Positions 18,737 through 31,900 of a stretch of 64,000 bases of DNA are shown one piece after another. The translations under genes and the position numbers were made by a program. The number at the start of each line of letters is the position of its first letter. Positions within the stretch are counted from its first letter, which is position 1. The stretch comes from Spirogloea muscicola (lineage: Eukaryota > Streptophyta > Zygnematophyceae > Spirogloeales > Spirogloeaceae), in contig WELB01000014.1 of the NCBI GenBank assembly GCA_009602725.1, forward strand, positions 1,072,584 through 1,136,583, read 5' to 3'. Below the pieces are notes generated by a model. The model saw only the letters and a list, made by a program, of their open reading frames with translations. It had not been told where the DNA came from and searched no databases.

Positions 18737-21700
18737 TCAAGGTCTGTCCACTTGTAGAGGCACAAGTCGGGGCTCCAGGAGCGGCAGCAGCAGCCGCACC
18801 ACCTCCTTCATGGTAGGCCTGTCCTTGCGCTCATGAAAGGCCGTTAGTTAGGTTACTTATTGACAAGTGTCTACTCATAGTGTGCGGCTCAGGATGCAAA
18901 AGACAAGCTTCCTGGCTGCTCAAGATAGACTCTGATTGGGTAGAAAGTACCTGAGCTCAACTGTCTGCTGAGTGCAAGCTGCTGCAATGGAGGCGAGATA
19001 GTGGAATGAGTGCTGGCAGAAGTCGCCCCTCAGGGTAGGGTCCACCAGGGCTAGCATTTTCCTGGGGTTGTCCACGAATTGACTCGCCTGCCAGTGTACA
19101 TATAAACGTCAAAAGAACAGCTGAGCTCTGTCATATATGCCTAGAATAGCAGCGAGGGCAATTGATCACAGGTGCTTACTGGTTCTATGTGAATAACGTC
19201 AAATATCCTGCTCAATATCTACGACGTGCTGATTTTGCTGACTGCACAACCAGTCATATGTTCGGGCCAGCAGTAAAGAGGTACACAGACCTGGTTGACA
19301 ATTGATTCTGCTCCAGGAGGTAGGTTAGAGTTAATAGGTCGCCGGCCTGTGATAAGCTCCAATAGCACTACCCCATAGCTGTAGACGTCGCTCTTCTCAG
19401 ACAGGATGCCTGCCTGCACATATCTGGTTGCAGATTGGAGCAACTTCACTCGGAATTTGCCCCTACTTGTCCTGCCATTGCTGTCATTTGGCCCATGGAC
19501 TTGGTAACACTGCGACCCTACGACCATCATTCTGAGTTCCATACAGTGCTGCTGTGCCGCATGGTTCTCTAGAACGACTATACAATGCAACAGGCGTCAG
19601 AGGCTCAAGATGCAGTGACTCACTCAGGAGCAACATATCCAAAGGTGCCCAGCACTCTGGTGCTTGGGGGTCGATTTGTGTCAAGCAGGGAAGCCAATTT
19701 TGCAAGGCCAAAGTCAGCTACTTTAGCTGTGTAATGTTCGTCCAACAAGATATTGCTTGGCTTCAAGTCTCGGTGGATCACTTTGGGGTCTGCAGTATGA
19801 TGTAAATACTGCATGAAACACGCTTGTTAAGCTCAGAGCAATCCTGTTAGCAGAATCCATGCATGCATTTGGGAGTGGTCCTAGTTGACTTTAGGGACTT
19901 GCATGATGTAAGAGTTGTCCACATAAGAGCACAGTTGTTGAAGAGGTTGAAACATAGATTGTGGATTGGAACCGACATGAAGGCCCCTAGCCGAGTCAAT
20001 AGCGATTTTGACGCGTGCTGCCCAATTTAGCGGTGTCTGGAAGCCATGAAGATGGTCCAGAACACTTCCCCCAGGCATGAGCTCGTATACCAGAAGGCGG
20101 TGCTCCTTGCTGGAACAATGACCCAGCAGCTCGACAAGGTTTGGATGGCGTAGGTGGGATAAGAGGTCAACCTGTCAGGTAAGCAGAAAAGCCACGAAGT
20201 ACTTGATTAAGCAACGAAGTCATCTGCTACTCCCTGCAAGGTGGCAAGTCAATGAAGCTCCACCGCAGAGTTGATGTCGATGGTAGCAGCCATTATCCTC
20301 AGAGCAGTGTGTGTCAGTCGGATAACTGCATCACCTCCGCCTGAAATTCTTTCTCCCCTTGCGTACTGCCGATTGCAAGGTGCTTGACTGCTGCCTTCCT
20401 TCCATCCGCAAGAATAGCCTTGTAGACCTTGCCAAAGCCTCCTTCCCCAATGACCTGTGTCTCACTGAACTTATCTGTTGCTATTTGGAGCTGCTTAAAG
20501 CTCAGTGCTTGTGTGGTTGTGTGCCTTCGGGGCGTCGTGACAACCTCGTCATCACCCGAACCCTTCTTCTCGGGGCTGGTCCACTCTGCGACAGTCAGCG
20601 GCTCATTGAATCTCAGATTGCTACATCATGCTGACAGCTTGTTGAGGCTGCTTGTTCACTGAAGCATTAGCATTCTCTCTGATCGTGTAGCAGATCCTTT
20701 CATTTGGTACAGTCAAACACGGCACCAGCTGAATTCTCGACATCTGTATAAAGTGTGCCAGCCAGCCAGCAAGACAGTAAGATGTGGATGTCAATGCAGT
20801 TGAGGGTGGGTGGAGAGGTATCTGTGTTGCCCAATATTCTACGGAGCGTGCGGCTCCTGTAATGGATCACCACATACCTACGTCTTGCTGATGCTTTTCT
20901 GGCACCAGTGCCGAGCTTGTCCTATGCAGACGGTGAAAGTGCTTGCCAGAACCCCAATAGCGCCACTTGTAGAAGAGTAATGCAAATATTGACATGCAGG
21001 CCACTACTGGTGCCAAAATGGCCCATGTCAAAAGGAAGGCTCTTCTTCCACCAGAACTTTGCCTGCCGAGACACAGTGGATGAGTGGTTGCTGCACTAGT
21101 GCATCTTAGACTTAAATTGGGTCGATGTATCACAAGATAAAGCCTCATCAGTGAACACCAGCTGAGTCACATCAAGCACATGCAGAAGTATAGGTGTGAT
21201 TTTCTTTGGATGAGCTGCTACGCTTAGATACACAAGGCCTATCCGCACACCAACAATCTCCAATATCAAATCTGATTGTGGTACAGGTACTCAAGTTTTT
21301 GGGGCTTATGCAGAGCATACCAGGGATTCTAGCGCTTGCTTAAAAGGCATATGCAGCAAGATCCTGCAGGCCGACTGAGTTTACAATCGTGAGCAGTGAT
21401 GTTACCTCTGCTTTCCGATTGTTGGTGGAGCTGCTTGGTGGATTTGTACTTCTGTCATGTTTGCAGCCTGCAGAGAAGCCCATAGTGTGCTTGATTATGT
21501 ACATCAGAATGACAGTCTTTGCTGCCAGTGCACAGGCAGGTGCTAGCAGAGCATATTGACATTGCTTGCAGAGACCATGTTACTGTCTTGTGCACTTGAT
21601 GATCAGCTAAAGAATATCACATTTAGATGTGGTCGCGTTTCTCTTGGACATGGACACTTGTACAATCAGACTCATATATGTGAGGCTTACAGATTACATC

Positions 21701-22442
21701 TATCGAACTTCTAACTAAATAAAATCTTCAACAAATATATTATTGTCGACATCTATGTCTCCGTTCTCTACTGATGGACAACTACAGCATCATAGACACA
21801 GATGCAAGAATACAGAGCCTCAACCTAAGATATGAATGTAGTATTTGTGAATTACTGACCTGAGGTGTTTGTGGCCCTCCTACAGTAAATGGGATGATAA
21901 GCTGCATACGATTGCCACTGGGGAGGCAGCTCATCAATGTGCTCCTCACAACGAGCATCTCTGACTGAAAAGCATGAGCGATGACAACTATGCAGTCCGG
22001 TCTTATTGGAGTCCAGTAGCTCACATGCATGAGCAATACAAGAACTGGGAGTGGCGCAGCAATAGCTTACTCCGATGTCTGGCCAGTTCACCGTTAAGCC
22101 AAGCCGGCGCGTTATGCTCACATCTCCACCCTCCATCTGTACGTATGTCCCATTGGACCAGCCTCCTGGGGTGTTGGAGAAAAGTACCATGTTGTATAGA
22201 AGCCCAGGCTGCAGGCAGACCTCAGCCTGACTGCGCTCCCAGTCCGCAAACTGCTCCCCAGTAGCCGCGATCTTCCCCGAAAGCGCTTCATTGATCTGCC
22301 ACGATGCTCCGCCCGCTCCTGGTGTGGCTTCATAATAGATCGTCACAAGCAGCTCATGGGCTGGACAGGTCGTCAACGAGCTCGGCGATTTTTGACCAGA
22401 GGCGACACTTAGCGCGAGAGTGACGACAATAATCGAGTGCAT
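18737..22442 (-). CDS. Plant-type receptor-like kinase with unassigned ectodomain
   Basis: Minus-strand gene. Exon 1 (22442-22071) opens with [16 protein letters not shown], a signal peptide, and an ectodomain with a few cysteines. Exon 2 is 21964-21860. One membrane span ([16 protein letters not shown]) lies in 21062-20882. Kinase exons are 20585-20335, 20171-19977, 19809-19624, 19423-19291, 19087-18951 and 18829-18737. Motifs: [27 protein letters not shown] (RD kinase), [30 protein letters not shown], and R-P-T-M near the end. It should sit in the plasma membrane and phosphorylate cytosolic targets. Splice phases of exon 2 and the membrane exon do not match, so at least one exon in 21063-21859 is unresolved. 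The ectodomain is not LRR, LysM or lectin by eye. Confidence 0.87.
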
Positions 22443-22778
22443 CCGCAATGCAACAGCAAGCCCTGGCAAGCCCCATGTGTGCAGCTCTTTGTGCTGGCCC
22501 TTGAGCTCCCCGAGGTCACGCATGCCGACAGCTTGTGCAGGTCATGACCATCTCGCGGCGGCGCTGACCGGCGTGCCTGTCTCGCCGTTTCTGCACCAAG
22601 CTTTCAAGCTTTCTGTTGTTTGTAGCTCGCGATCATCTGCGCCCTGCCCGCAGCTGCAGGCCGCGAGGGGGTGGGGTATGGCTGCCAAGCCGCCTGCGCC
22701 GTTGCACTGACACGGCACCGCGGCCGGAGGTCTAGCCCGCGCCTCAGACTGCGTCTGGCCACGGAGCCGGCGGCGCTG

Positions 22779-22814
<36 letters not shown>

Positions 22815-23107
22815 TGCGCGGAGGCTGGGAGTGGAGTAGGGGGCGGTTGATCAAGGCATTTGACGATGGAAGTGATCAAAGGGGTGCCCCACACGGTGGG
22901 CCTTTCCGCTGGGGGCCGCGCGGCGGTTGCGCAGGAACTGGAGATGGGAGAGTTCAAGAAAAAGAACCGCTCCCAACCGCCCTGATCAGGGCCTTCCTCG
23001 GGCGGCCAACTGCTCGGGCGGTTGCACCTCCGGCTGCCACCTGGCGCCGTCCTGTGCGAGGCTGCAGTGGCTGCAGCCTCTGCTGCCCGGAGACCAGTTT
23101 CCCAGTG
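22443..23107. promoter_or_regulatory. Upstream region of the receptor kinase, with CGG repeat
   Basis: Contains a (CGG)n run of about ten units near 22782-22813 in a GC-rich block, then LINE-like material toward 23107. It probably includes the receptor-kinase promoter. An in-frame upstream ATG at 22523 exists, but the ATG at 22442 gives the better signal peptide. Confidence 0.4.
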
Positions 23108-23222
23108 GCCCGGGCGCTGCACCTTCGTGCCGGCAGAGCCCTCGCTGCTGCCTCTGGCTCTGGCCAGGGAACCCACTTCCACGAGCCTAGCATCTCCGAC
23201 CTGCGGCTGCTTAGCAGAGGTT
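23108..23222 (+). mobile_element. LINE subfamily A C-terminal fragment
   Basis: Encodes A-R-A-L-H-L-R-A-G-R-A-L-A-A-A-S-G-S-G-Q and E-P-S-I-S-D-L-R-L-L-S-R-G, then leaves the A pattern. Only the last 38 codons are present. Confidence 0.75.
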
Positions 23223-23480
23223 AGTTTCTCGGACCTGCGGCTGCGGCTACGGCTGCGGCTGCCGAGTGTTTCGTAGCTACTTGATTTCCCGTGTGCTTCA
23301 GCGCTTTCCCGGACCTTGTCCGGGAAAGGCAGTTTGGGCTGGCCTCTCACAGCCGCCTGTCAATTCGGAAGCGCTGTCGTCTCTCCCTGGCCCCCTCGAA
23401 CTGTGTTCATTCTCTCTTTGGGCTGGCCTCTCACAGCCACTGCCCTCCTGGAACCGTCTTTTCTTCCTGTGCGAGGAGCC
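23223..23480 (+). mobile_element. LINE subfamily E tails, two in tandem
   Basis: Two TTTGGGCTGGCCTCTCACAGCC hairpin units occur, at about 23333-23354 and 23417-23438, each preceded by a pyrimidine-rich block like the other tails. A separate perfect hairpin with an 11-bp stem and 3-base loop lies at 23304-23328 (CTTTCCCGGAC / GTCCGGGAAAG). These look like stacked 3' ends of a distinct LINE subfamily. Confidence 0.6.
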
Positions 23481-24631
23481 GCGGGCCCGCTCCCCATTGG
23501 TAGAGCCACTTCTTCTGCTTTTCCGGCCCTTGACTTCCGTGACAGCGCTCCGGCTCCCCAAGGTGGCCTATCGGCTATGTATGTGCTCACTCGAGGGAGG
23601 GTACTAACGTCACACTGTTACCTTAACCACCTTAGCATAGGGCTTTGCTTTTCAGCCCCGCTTTTGCACTAGCTTCCTTTCATACACAGTATCGGCTTAC
23701 TTGGCCATTTGTCATTTACTGCGCACCCTTCTCGCTCTTTCAGACCTTGTACGTTCCTTGGGGCTGGCAGTCAAGGACTGCCGCCTTGTGGTCTCGGCGT
23801 GGTGGCCCTCCTCTATTGACTTACTTGACTTCTTGTTGCCGCCTCGGGCTTACTGGGAGGCTGTCTGTAGCGGCCACTCGCTTGCTGAGGGGTTTGCTCG
23901 CTGGTCGGTGCTTACTTGCAAACACTTGCTCAATTTTGTAATCCATTCGGCTCCTTTAGCATCTATGGTCTTGCCGTGGTTGTGGTGCAGCCAAGGGAGA
24001 GTGGCGGCCGCACGCTCCGCATGTTCACTGCAACCAGCAAGCCCCATGAGCCTGGGGCAGCAGTCATGCAGGCAGAGCAGACCCGTCCCAGCATTTGTAT
24101 CTGCCACCGCGCTTTCAAGTAGTAGTCGCCATAGGGTGCTGTGATTTACTTTTGTAAAACGAAGAATATTGGTCTTTGTTTGTACATCGTGGTGCTGGAT
24201 GGCGTTGCGTGCACCGTGGCTGTTGCGCCACTGCCCAGCCATACCTCCTATTGATCTCAGCGCATGAATAATTGCAGCAAGCATTGCCCTTCAACAGTTG
24301 CCTACCAGTGGCTTTCGTTTAGATGAGAGGAAAGCAGATGCACACTGGCCGTGAGGGAATTTGTCAGATACTAAGCAATTGCAAGGTGCAATCTTACATC
24401 CATGACGAGACCTGCACTTGCAAATTGAACGCTAGGGTGGACGTCTGTTGTGGGTATCATGAATTTAGAGAGCCGTCCGATGCCCTGCATCGACGGTCTT
24501 GGCGAGCCGGGCGGGGGAGGCTGATCAAGCCGCGCCAGCGACGCCATGCGCGAGCGTGCGGCGCCTGCCCTGCATGGCCATGGCGCCCGCGCCGCCCCGA
24601 GGGCGCCTCAAAGCAGCAGCTCCTGCGCCGC
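23481..24631. other. Unassigned region with a possible LINE tail relic
   Basis: Near 23735-23790 the sequence TTTCAGACCTTG...TTCCTTGGGGCTGGCAG follows the same order as the B tails (CAGACCTTGTCCATTC...GGGCTGG), so a degraded tail is likely. A 147-codon frame (23701-24144) shows no recognised domain. From about 24480 the sequence turns GC-rich, consistent with the start of the next gene. Confidence 0.4.
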
Positions 24632-27600
24632 CATGGCAGCACCTGCGCCCAGGCTCGCCAAACACACGTTGCGCGCCGCCGCGGCCTCCTCGGCGCCGGG
24701 CTCGCGGGCCGCCTTGAAGCGTGCGCCGCTGAGAGGCCGCCGCGTCGCCGTAATTACCTCCAGTGGCGCACGACGCGGGGCTTCCGCGCGACTCCATCTT
24801 GCTGCAGGGTCGGGCTCCGTGCATTGTCTTCAGTGCCGCTCGCCTATGACGTGATTGGCGTGCCGGGTCATCTAAACGACCAGCTGCTACTGGAATTCAT
24901 GTACTGTTGTCAGCAGTTTTGTGTCCTCGTGTCGCACTTGCGTTGCACCCAGTGATGAGGAGTCAAATCACAGTGAAAAATCTATGTATCGACATTCTGC
25001 TGTTGAGAGAGCGTCAACTGCCCGCCCCGGTCATACTTGGATACAGAGGCTGTAGCAGATCAGGCATCATGGTCCAGCTAGAAACACGATATCTGACTGG
25101 TTGATGACATCGTTTGTCACAAGCAGATGCAAGCATACTGATACCATGCCCACAATCATGAATATCATCAGACGCGGCACCAATCTCGTGACTCAGGTAC
25201 TGCGAGTCTCAACGCCGTCCTTGTCCAGGGTTGTAATTACAGCTACAGCTTGGCAAACTTGTAGGAGCTTGAGGAACTTGAAGATGACCTCCTCGCAGAC
25301 TAGCTCAGCCAGAACGGCTTGTACATGCCCTCGTTCAAGTCACGGAGTACAGGATTTTGTTCTCAGACATACTGTGCGGTTCCTCAGAGGAAGCAGGCTC
25401 AAGCCATGCCTGTCTTCACTTCGACATTAGAAGGGGCTAAGTGTGCAGTATGGTATCTGCCCTTCGTTCTGCAGGGAGCTGTTGCAGTCGCCATAACCTG
25501 CTCTCTCCCGATCCTGCTGCCAATGATAAGTATAGTCTTCCTCTCCGGGAGCATCTTTCTTGTACCAACATTTGTCATCAGCTTCCTTGGATACTGCATT
25601 TACGAGGCTTCACAAGCTCAGCAGGTACGTCCCTCATCGATTAACACAAGTGCATTATTTGCTTCCCATTTGCAAGATGGTCAAGATCTGTTGACTAGTC
25701 GGTCGAAGCCCACCATAAGCTGAGACTAGACCTGCTGTCAATGCTCTTGAGAACGCCCACTATGCATACACATTGCTCCATACGAGCCGTTTTAGAGAAG
25801 GTGACACATACAGGATGGGGACTGAGAGCTGTTCCGTCACTGATTTCATCTATCAGAAAGTATTTCCAGTAAATCAGCGTCCAGGTAAGAGCAATGGTAC
25901 GCCCTTACTCGATATTGTCCGAGTGCACTTCTGGCTCGCATTAATAGACATTAACTTAGCCATCACATCAGCCACTTTAGACATCTCTGAGCTGCATCTA
26001 TCATCTTTGGCAAGACCCACAACCTTGAATGGATGCATCAACTGCCTTGTAACTCGTTCTCTAGTGCGTATCATTGGCGCCAGTAGCATATCTACGTGAA
26101 AGGATCAGAGATGACGCAGTCCAGGAGCGTGGAATGGTGGAGGCTGCACAGGGCACAGGAGCGAGCCAGAAGCGAGAATACGCGGAAGCTGAGCAGAAGC
26201 AGCGTGCAGAAGCAGCAAGGACGGACTTCCGACCAAGCGATATAACAGTAAGCACCGAGGGCAATCTTCGTCAGCAGGTGCCAGTGCTGCATGGAAGGAC
26301 TCTTGTGCAACCACTGAGGGTTGTCCGGAGACCGCAAGAGCTGCGTGACCTGCGGGAAGTAAGGACCATTCTTTCAAGCTTGTTATGCCAGTATGCATTG
26401 AGAAGCTAGTACTTGCTACATTGAGTGTAAGAAGACGAGTGCATCTTACACACGTCAACAGAGAGTCACAGGAGCCACCCAGGCCCTTCTTGTTCTTGAT
26501 AGATGCTAGCTTATAGAAACACCTGGAGTAGGTATTAGAAGATCATGCCTATGAATGTAATGCAGCTGCCAACCATGCCTGTGTGTGCAGCGCATGAGAA
26601 GGGGCACAGCAACTGCACTTCCCAGCAGCCAGCAGAGGAGCAGCGGTCCAAGGAGAGTGGTTTTCATCATTGGGCCGCACGGAGTTGTCAATGTAGTCCA
26701 AGCTGAGGCGAATGCCTCTGAAGGACAATTGGCCCCGGCTAGGAGCGCACCTCCAGTGCAGGTTAGCACCCTCTGCTCTCTAGCTGCTGGCTATGACCTT
26801 CGCACCTGCATTGACTCTTTGAGCCACAAGCACTTCATGCTTTGCCCCTTCAGTTACTGTTGTTCTCGGCTGCTGATTTTGTCATGTCACATCTATGACA
26901 TCTCCAGTGGCCCGCACAGCAGGTTTGGCTCGACTCCTGATCATGGCCCACAGTGGAGCTTTGTCACAGGAGGGCAGCATCATGCCCAGCCAAACTGCCG
27001 GCGCAGTCATCCCCGTGGTTGAGCGTTCACCTGCTTCACAAGGCGTTTCAGTGCATGACAAAGCCCAAGCCCCTGCCAGGCAGGTAGTGCTGTCTGCAAA
27101 CTGCCTCTGGTTCTGTTTTGCTGCTACATATAGAAGAAGATCACATCTTGCAAAGGAGACAGCTGTCAAAGGAGCATGGTACAACCCACGCTCAAGATCC
27201 TCAAGGAAATATGTTGGCATAAAACATATCATTCAGTATCTGCTACTTTTCAAGCAACGAGGTTGGTGAGAGCTGCTAAACGCAGGTACAGCTTCCCCAA
27301 CTGTTGGTTGCCTGTGGCTGTTCCTTCTATCCTGCTTGACCATGCAGCCACATGCCTGCAGGAGCCAGTAGCTGAGCCAGCAGAGAAGAAGCTCCGAGAG
27401 GACATCAGCAGCATGAAAATGAGCCTGGGGATAGAGCCGGCATCGAGCCAAGGCCCGCTGCTCAAAGAGGTGACACGCATTAGCAAGCGCCTGGGAACAG
27501 ACATCATGCCCATCTTAGTGCAGCCTGGCGTCCCTGACCTGCAGAGCGCCTCTGCTGCCGCTGCTGCATTGCAAGAGATCCTTGGAGTGAGGGTAAGTGC

Positions 27601-28018
27601 TTGACTGCGCCAGACCTGAACGACTAACAACTGCAATTCACTCGACTTAAAGCAAGGCTGGAATAATGACAACGGAATTTTGGAAGTACAGTATCCTGGC
27701 GGTAGGCATTTGCTGGCAGTAAGCTTGGCCTACGGAGCCCTGTGGTGGCAGGAGCGAACACCCGTGACTGAAGAAGAGCTGCGGGAGGACATCTCAAATG
27801 TGAAGAAGGTTCTAGGCATGCGGCCAACCGCCACCACTGGTCCGCTAGTCGACGAGGTCACCGCGGTAGGCGAGCAACTGGGCACAGACTTCCCAACCGT
27901 AGCAAAGCGTAAGAGCTGGACTGACCTGAGGCAGGCTGCCAGCGCCATCTTCTACATCAAGGGGATTATAGGCATAGACGGGCCACCTTCCTCTCAATCA
28001 AGGAGTTCAGAAGAATAA
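24632..28018 (+). CDS. Unrecognised membrane protein with duplicated C-terminal domain
   Basis: I do not recognise this gene. A GC-rich first exon (ATG 24632; another in-frame ATG at 24546) gives an alanine-, arginine- and serine-rich, acid-poor N-terminus like a plastid transit peptide. Well-supported later exons: about 25474-25625 (two hydrophobic spans around P-I-L-L-P-M-I-S-I-V-F-L and F-V-I-S-F-L-G-Y-C-I-Y), 26097-26249 (charged, likely helical), 26278-26358, 26590-26760, 26906-27081, 27361-27591 and 27752-28018 (stop 28016-28018). The last two exons each encode a related unit of about 68 residues: L-R-E-D-I-S, then G-P-L, E-V-T, and L-G-T-D, ending in a hydrophobic stretch. Exons between 24850 and 25470 are not resolved. 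An organelle membrane protein is inferred only from the N-terminus and the two spans. Confidence 0.6.
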
Positions 28019-28933
28019 GCTGAGCAGTAGTAGAAGCTACTCATACCAGCTTGTATCATAAGCGCCAGCGCACATTTTATCCCCATGGCAACCTCTCCCG
28101 GCATAAATTGCAAAAGCGGGCATCTAAAAGAGCACAAGCCTGGAGACCTCCAGGTGGTACGGCTGACACCATGAGAAATCAGGTACTAATACAGCACTGC
28201 AAGTTCAGCAATTGCTGTCGGGTATCATGGTGCTATTACGGATAAAACATGCCGGACATAATGGACAGGAATTTTCCTCGCACTGCCTGACACTGTGCAC
28301 AATATGGAGGCCGTCTGCTAAAGCAGCCAAAACCCACGAGGAGACCGATTTTTCGAGATGCTTCAAAGTACTAGTAAGCTGAAAGCTTTGGTTGGACTGT
28401 GACGACGGTTGGCCGTGCCAACTTGTTGAAGTCATGGTGCAAAAGTCATGGAGATTACTGAGCTGTCCACCAGAAGAGTTGAGCGCTGCAGCCAAACACC
28501 CAGGCTTTGGCTGCCAGGTACTGAAGTACTCGACTGTGCGCTCCACCATTGATTGTCACTGGCAGTGCTGTGGGATGCACACGTGCATCCCCTTGCAGAT
28601 GCTGCAACCACGTTGGCACCCGCCAGGTATTAGTGTCAAGAAGCACGTCCACAGTGGTTCCTGCATAGGGCACATGTCGGCGCTAATGCAGCTGTGAAGC
28701 AACTACAAGGTGAACAACTGTGACTTTGCATGTGACGCTCTGTGACGTGATTCCTTCCATGATGCACATTGGGTATGCTTTGGCAATACCTTATTCAGTC
28801 TTCCATGCGTCAATTTCAGCAAGGCCTGGGGAACTATCCAGCTTCACAGTAAGCTGGGTGTGGCAAATATAAATGTCATAGCTCGCGCCTGTGGTCCTCG
28901 GTCTGCTTGAAGTCCTAACAGTTGCAGCACAGA
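28019..28933. other. Convergent intergenic region, nothing recognised
   Basis: The gene on the left ends at 28018 and the minus-strand GTPase ends at 28934, so both 3' flanks lie here. Short ORFs on both strands have no family features. No repeat or LINE tail was found. Confidence 0.45.
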
Positions 28934-31900
28934 CTATGTTCCTCGAAGCATGCCTTCCGGTAGCGCGGGGAAGTAGAAGTCCTCCTGCTCCTTTTTCCTC
29001 GCCGCCTTCTCCACGGCCTTCTTGGCAACAGTTTGGAGCTGTCTGATGTTGACCTCATCGTCTGGTACATCCGCATACTCCTCCCACAACCGGCTTGCAG
29101 ACAGCAACTCGACCACTCGCTGTTTCAGCTGCCATACAAGGACTGTGTGTATAAGGTCCTCGTACACTTTAATGGAAGCTCCCTAACACATTTGAGCATG
29201 TACGATATATCCACGTACTGATGCCAGCACTTGTGATTTTTCCAACAAAGGATCAGTTTGTGTGATGGTGACCCAAACCCTGCATCACCTGCTTAGAAGA
29301 CTTCGCATACCTCAATTAACCCATTGCCAGTTTCTGTGGAGACATAAAGCGCTCCCAGCGGGCCTTGCTGGTGATACGCCTCCATGGAGTCTCCCAGGTT
29401 GGCAGCCATAGTATCTTCTGGCCGGGGCTGAGGGAGGAGATCCGACTTGGACACGACGTCAATCCAGGGGCGTTCTGCGAAGCGCTCCTTCAAGGACAGG
29501 TGGAGGAAATACTGCACAAGGCCCACAAACATTCACAAGGCCCACGCATATATAAACAAGCATCCTGACGGTCACTTCTGGTGCACAGACACTAGTATCA
29601 AGTATAGTGAGCTGGTCACTTCAGCCATACATAGGCGTGTTGCCTTCTCACAATGAAGCTAGTAATCAAGCTACCACAGCTAAGTCATCTGTTTGTAACG
29701 GTTGGTCACAATTCTGCAAGCTGGTAAAGAGGACCAAGAGCGCAACTTTCTAGCTATTATCTGTCACCTGGTCGGCAGTTGACATGCCACAATCGCCGGT
29801 GAGGTCGTGCACATAGAGCACGGCGGTTGGCAGGTGGCAGAGCGCAGCCAAGGTCAGCTTCTCGATGTTGTTGCGCTCAGCTGCCAAGAAGGTGGATGCT
29901 ATGAGCCCCTCAGCGACCACTTCAGACAGACTCATTTTTGTGCTTAGAGACTCCACTTCAAAGAAAACCCTTACAACTGGTAGTTCAGAGGCCATGCAGG
30001 CCATTGAAGTGTAAGTTGGGGTTCCGTGTAGATTTGCAATTGTTGATCAAAAGAGCTCTGGACAGTGCAGGTGGAAAGTTGCCTGTGGCGATGGTTTGGC
30101 AAGCTCACCATCCGGTCGATGTAGCAGGCCAGGCGTATCAGTGACCTGGTGGCGGCGAGTGTCCACAAAGAAGTGGCCCATGGAGATGCCCCGCGTTGTG
30201 AACGGATAGTTGCAGACCTGCACAACAAAGTGCGTGCTTAAAACATCATGTAATCCATAGCATGGCCAAGACTTAGAGGGACAAACCACATTGACTAATA
30301 TGACACATGTTACTACAACTTGCACCTTCTCGATGTCAGTAGGACTCAATTGCTACAAATCCTGGTGGTTATCAACATCCAGTAGCACCTCGGGCTTGCC
30401 AGATGAGAGCACACGAACGAGCGAAGACTTGCCAACGTTGGGCGCGCCCACCAAGCACAGCGTCGGCACCTTTGTGTGCACTACCGGCATTGCCCGGAGC
30501 GTCTGCAACAAGCAATGAGCCCTCACCTTTGAGATTGTCAGCACCATCATCCACAGTACACTAGACTACTGCTTCTGGGCATGCCAATAACATCCAATCC
30601 AGTGTAAGGTCAACCTCATCTAGAATTACTAATCCTCAAATCTCTCACGATGCTTCGGATGCAGCCCTTGCTTCTCCTTATCAAGTGCATTGCTGCATCA
30701 AGTCCGTGCACAGCCATGACGATGCGCAAGGATTATGCTTTTACATATTCCACTATTTTGTTGGAGCACCTTTGCAACCTCCTTGAGGCCGTCTACAGCA
30801 GGGCTGAAGCGCTTGAAGAGCTCCTCCAGCCGCATGAAGCCCTGCACAGATGACAGGGTCAATACCTGCCTCCACAGTAGCAAGCAGCACTGAAGCGCCT
30901 GAATGGGATGCTGACAACAGGTGGCCACAGGACTACGTTTGAGGGAGAGCTGAGTTTAATATGTAAATTTTCTTGACGATTATGGAGCTCCTTTAGGCTG
31001 CAACTCTCAATTCACCTCAGCTGCCACGTCCTCGGCCTCCTTCCTTGTTGTAGTCTGAGGAAGAAAGTTGGAAAAAGAACTTTGTCAAAGGACTTCCAAC
31101 ATAAGCCATCAGACAGCTGGTTGAGCAAATTAGATGTGATTAAACGATTCCTTTGTTTAGACCCTAAACGCCATGGTAGACGACCCAACTCACGCCCAAA
31201 TATTGCCTTAGCACGACGAGGAGCCCTGCTTGTGTGAGAGGTAGCCCGCTCATGTGAGAGGAAGCAGAGAAAGGGGTGCATGGGAAAGCGAGGCTCACCT
31301 TGTTCACAAGCAAGGCGTAATTCTTGCCAAGGTCCAGGACCCGCTTCCTCAGGGCGTCCACCTTGCTCAGTGACTGCACAACCACAGCCTGGAGATTACT
31401 ATGATATCCTAGCTGAAGTCCACACATTATTGCTTAGCCCAGATTACAATCAACACATTTAACAGGTCATTTAGCCTCCCAAAGCCACAAGACTCAGTGC
31501 AACCGTCCATAATTACAAGTTGCACTCCTTGTAGTAGGACCTCTGATGCATAAGCCCTCCGGCTGAGCCTCTCTGGGTGCTTGTAAGCTCTATGAGAGCA
31601 GGGCTTTGACTTGGGCGTTCATGAAGCTGAAGGGTTCGAGCCTTGGTGAAGCCTGCGCACAAGTTGGTAGTTGCCGTCCCCCAGAGTGAGCTCCAGCAGG
31701 CAGCGCTCAAAGGCGTGCAGCCTTCTGGGCGACGGGAACTTGGTGATGTAAACGCCCAGAGGGCCCGCCAACTCCTGAACACGCCAGAGCCAGCCCGTGC
31801 CAAAGGACTAGCAGGTCATTACATCACTTCAGGCAAGGCTTCCTGGCTTGCTTCCCGTGCATCAGCAAGGCATGAGAGACTCAAACCCTCACTTCCATGC

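Noticed and set aside
23701-24144. 147-codon plus-strand frame upstream of the 24.6-kb gene
   Set aside because: It overlaps a degraded LINE-like tail and has no recognised domain or splice context; kept only as an unassigned region.
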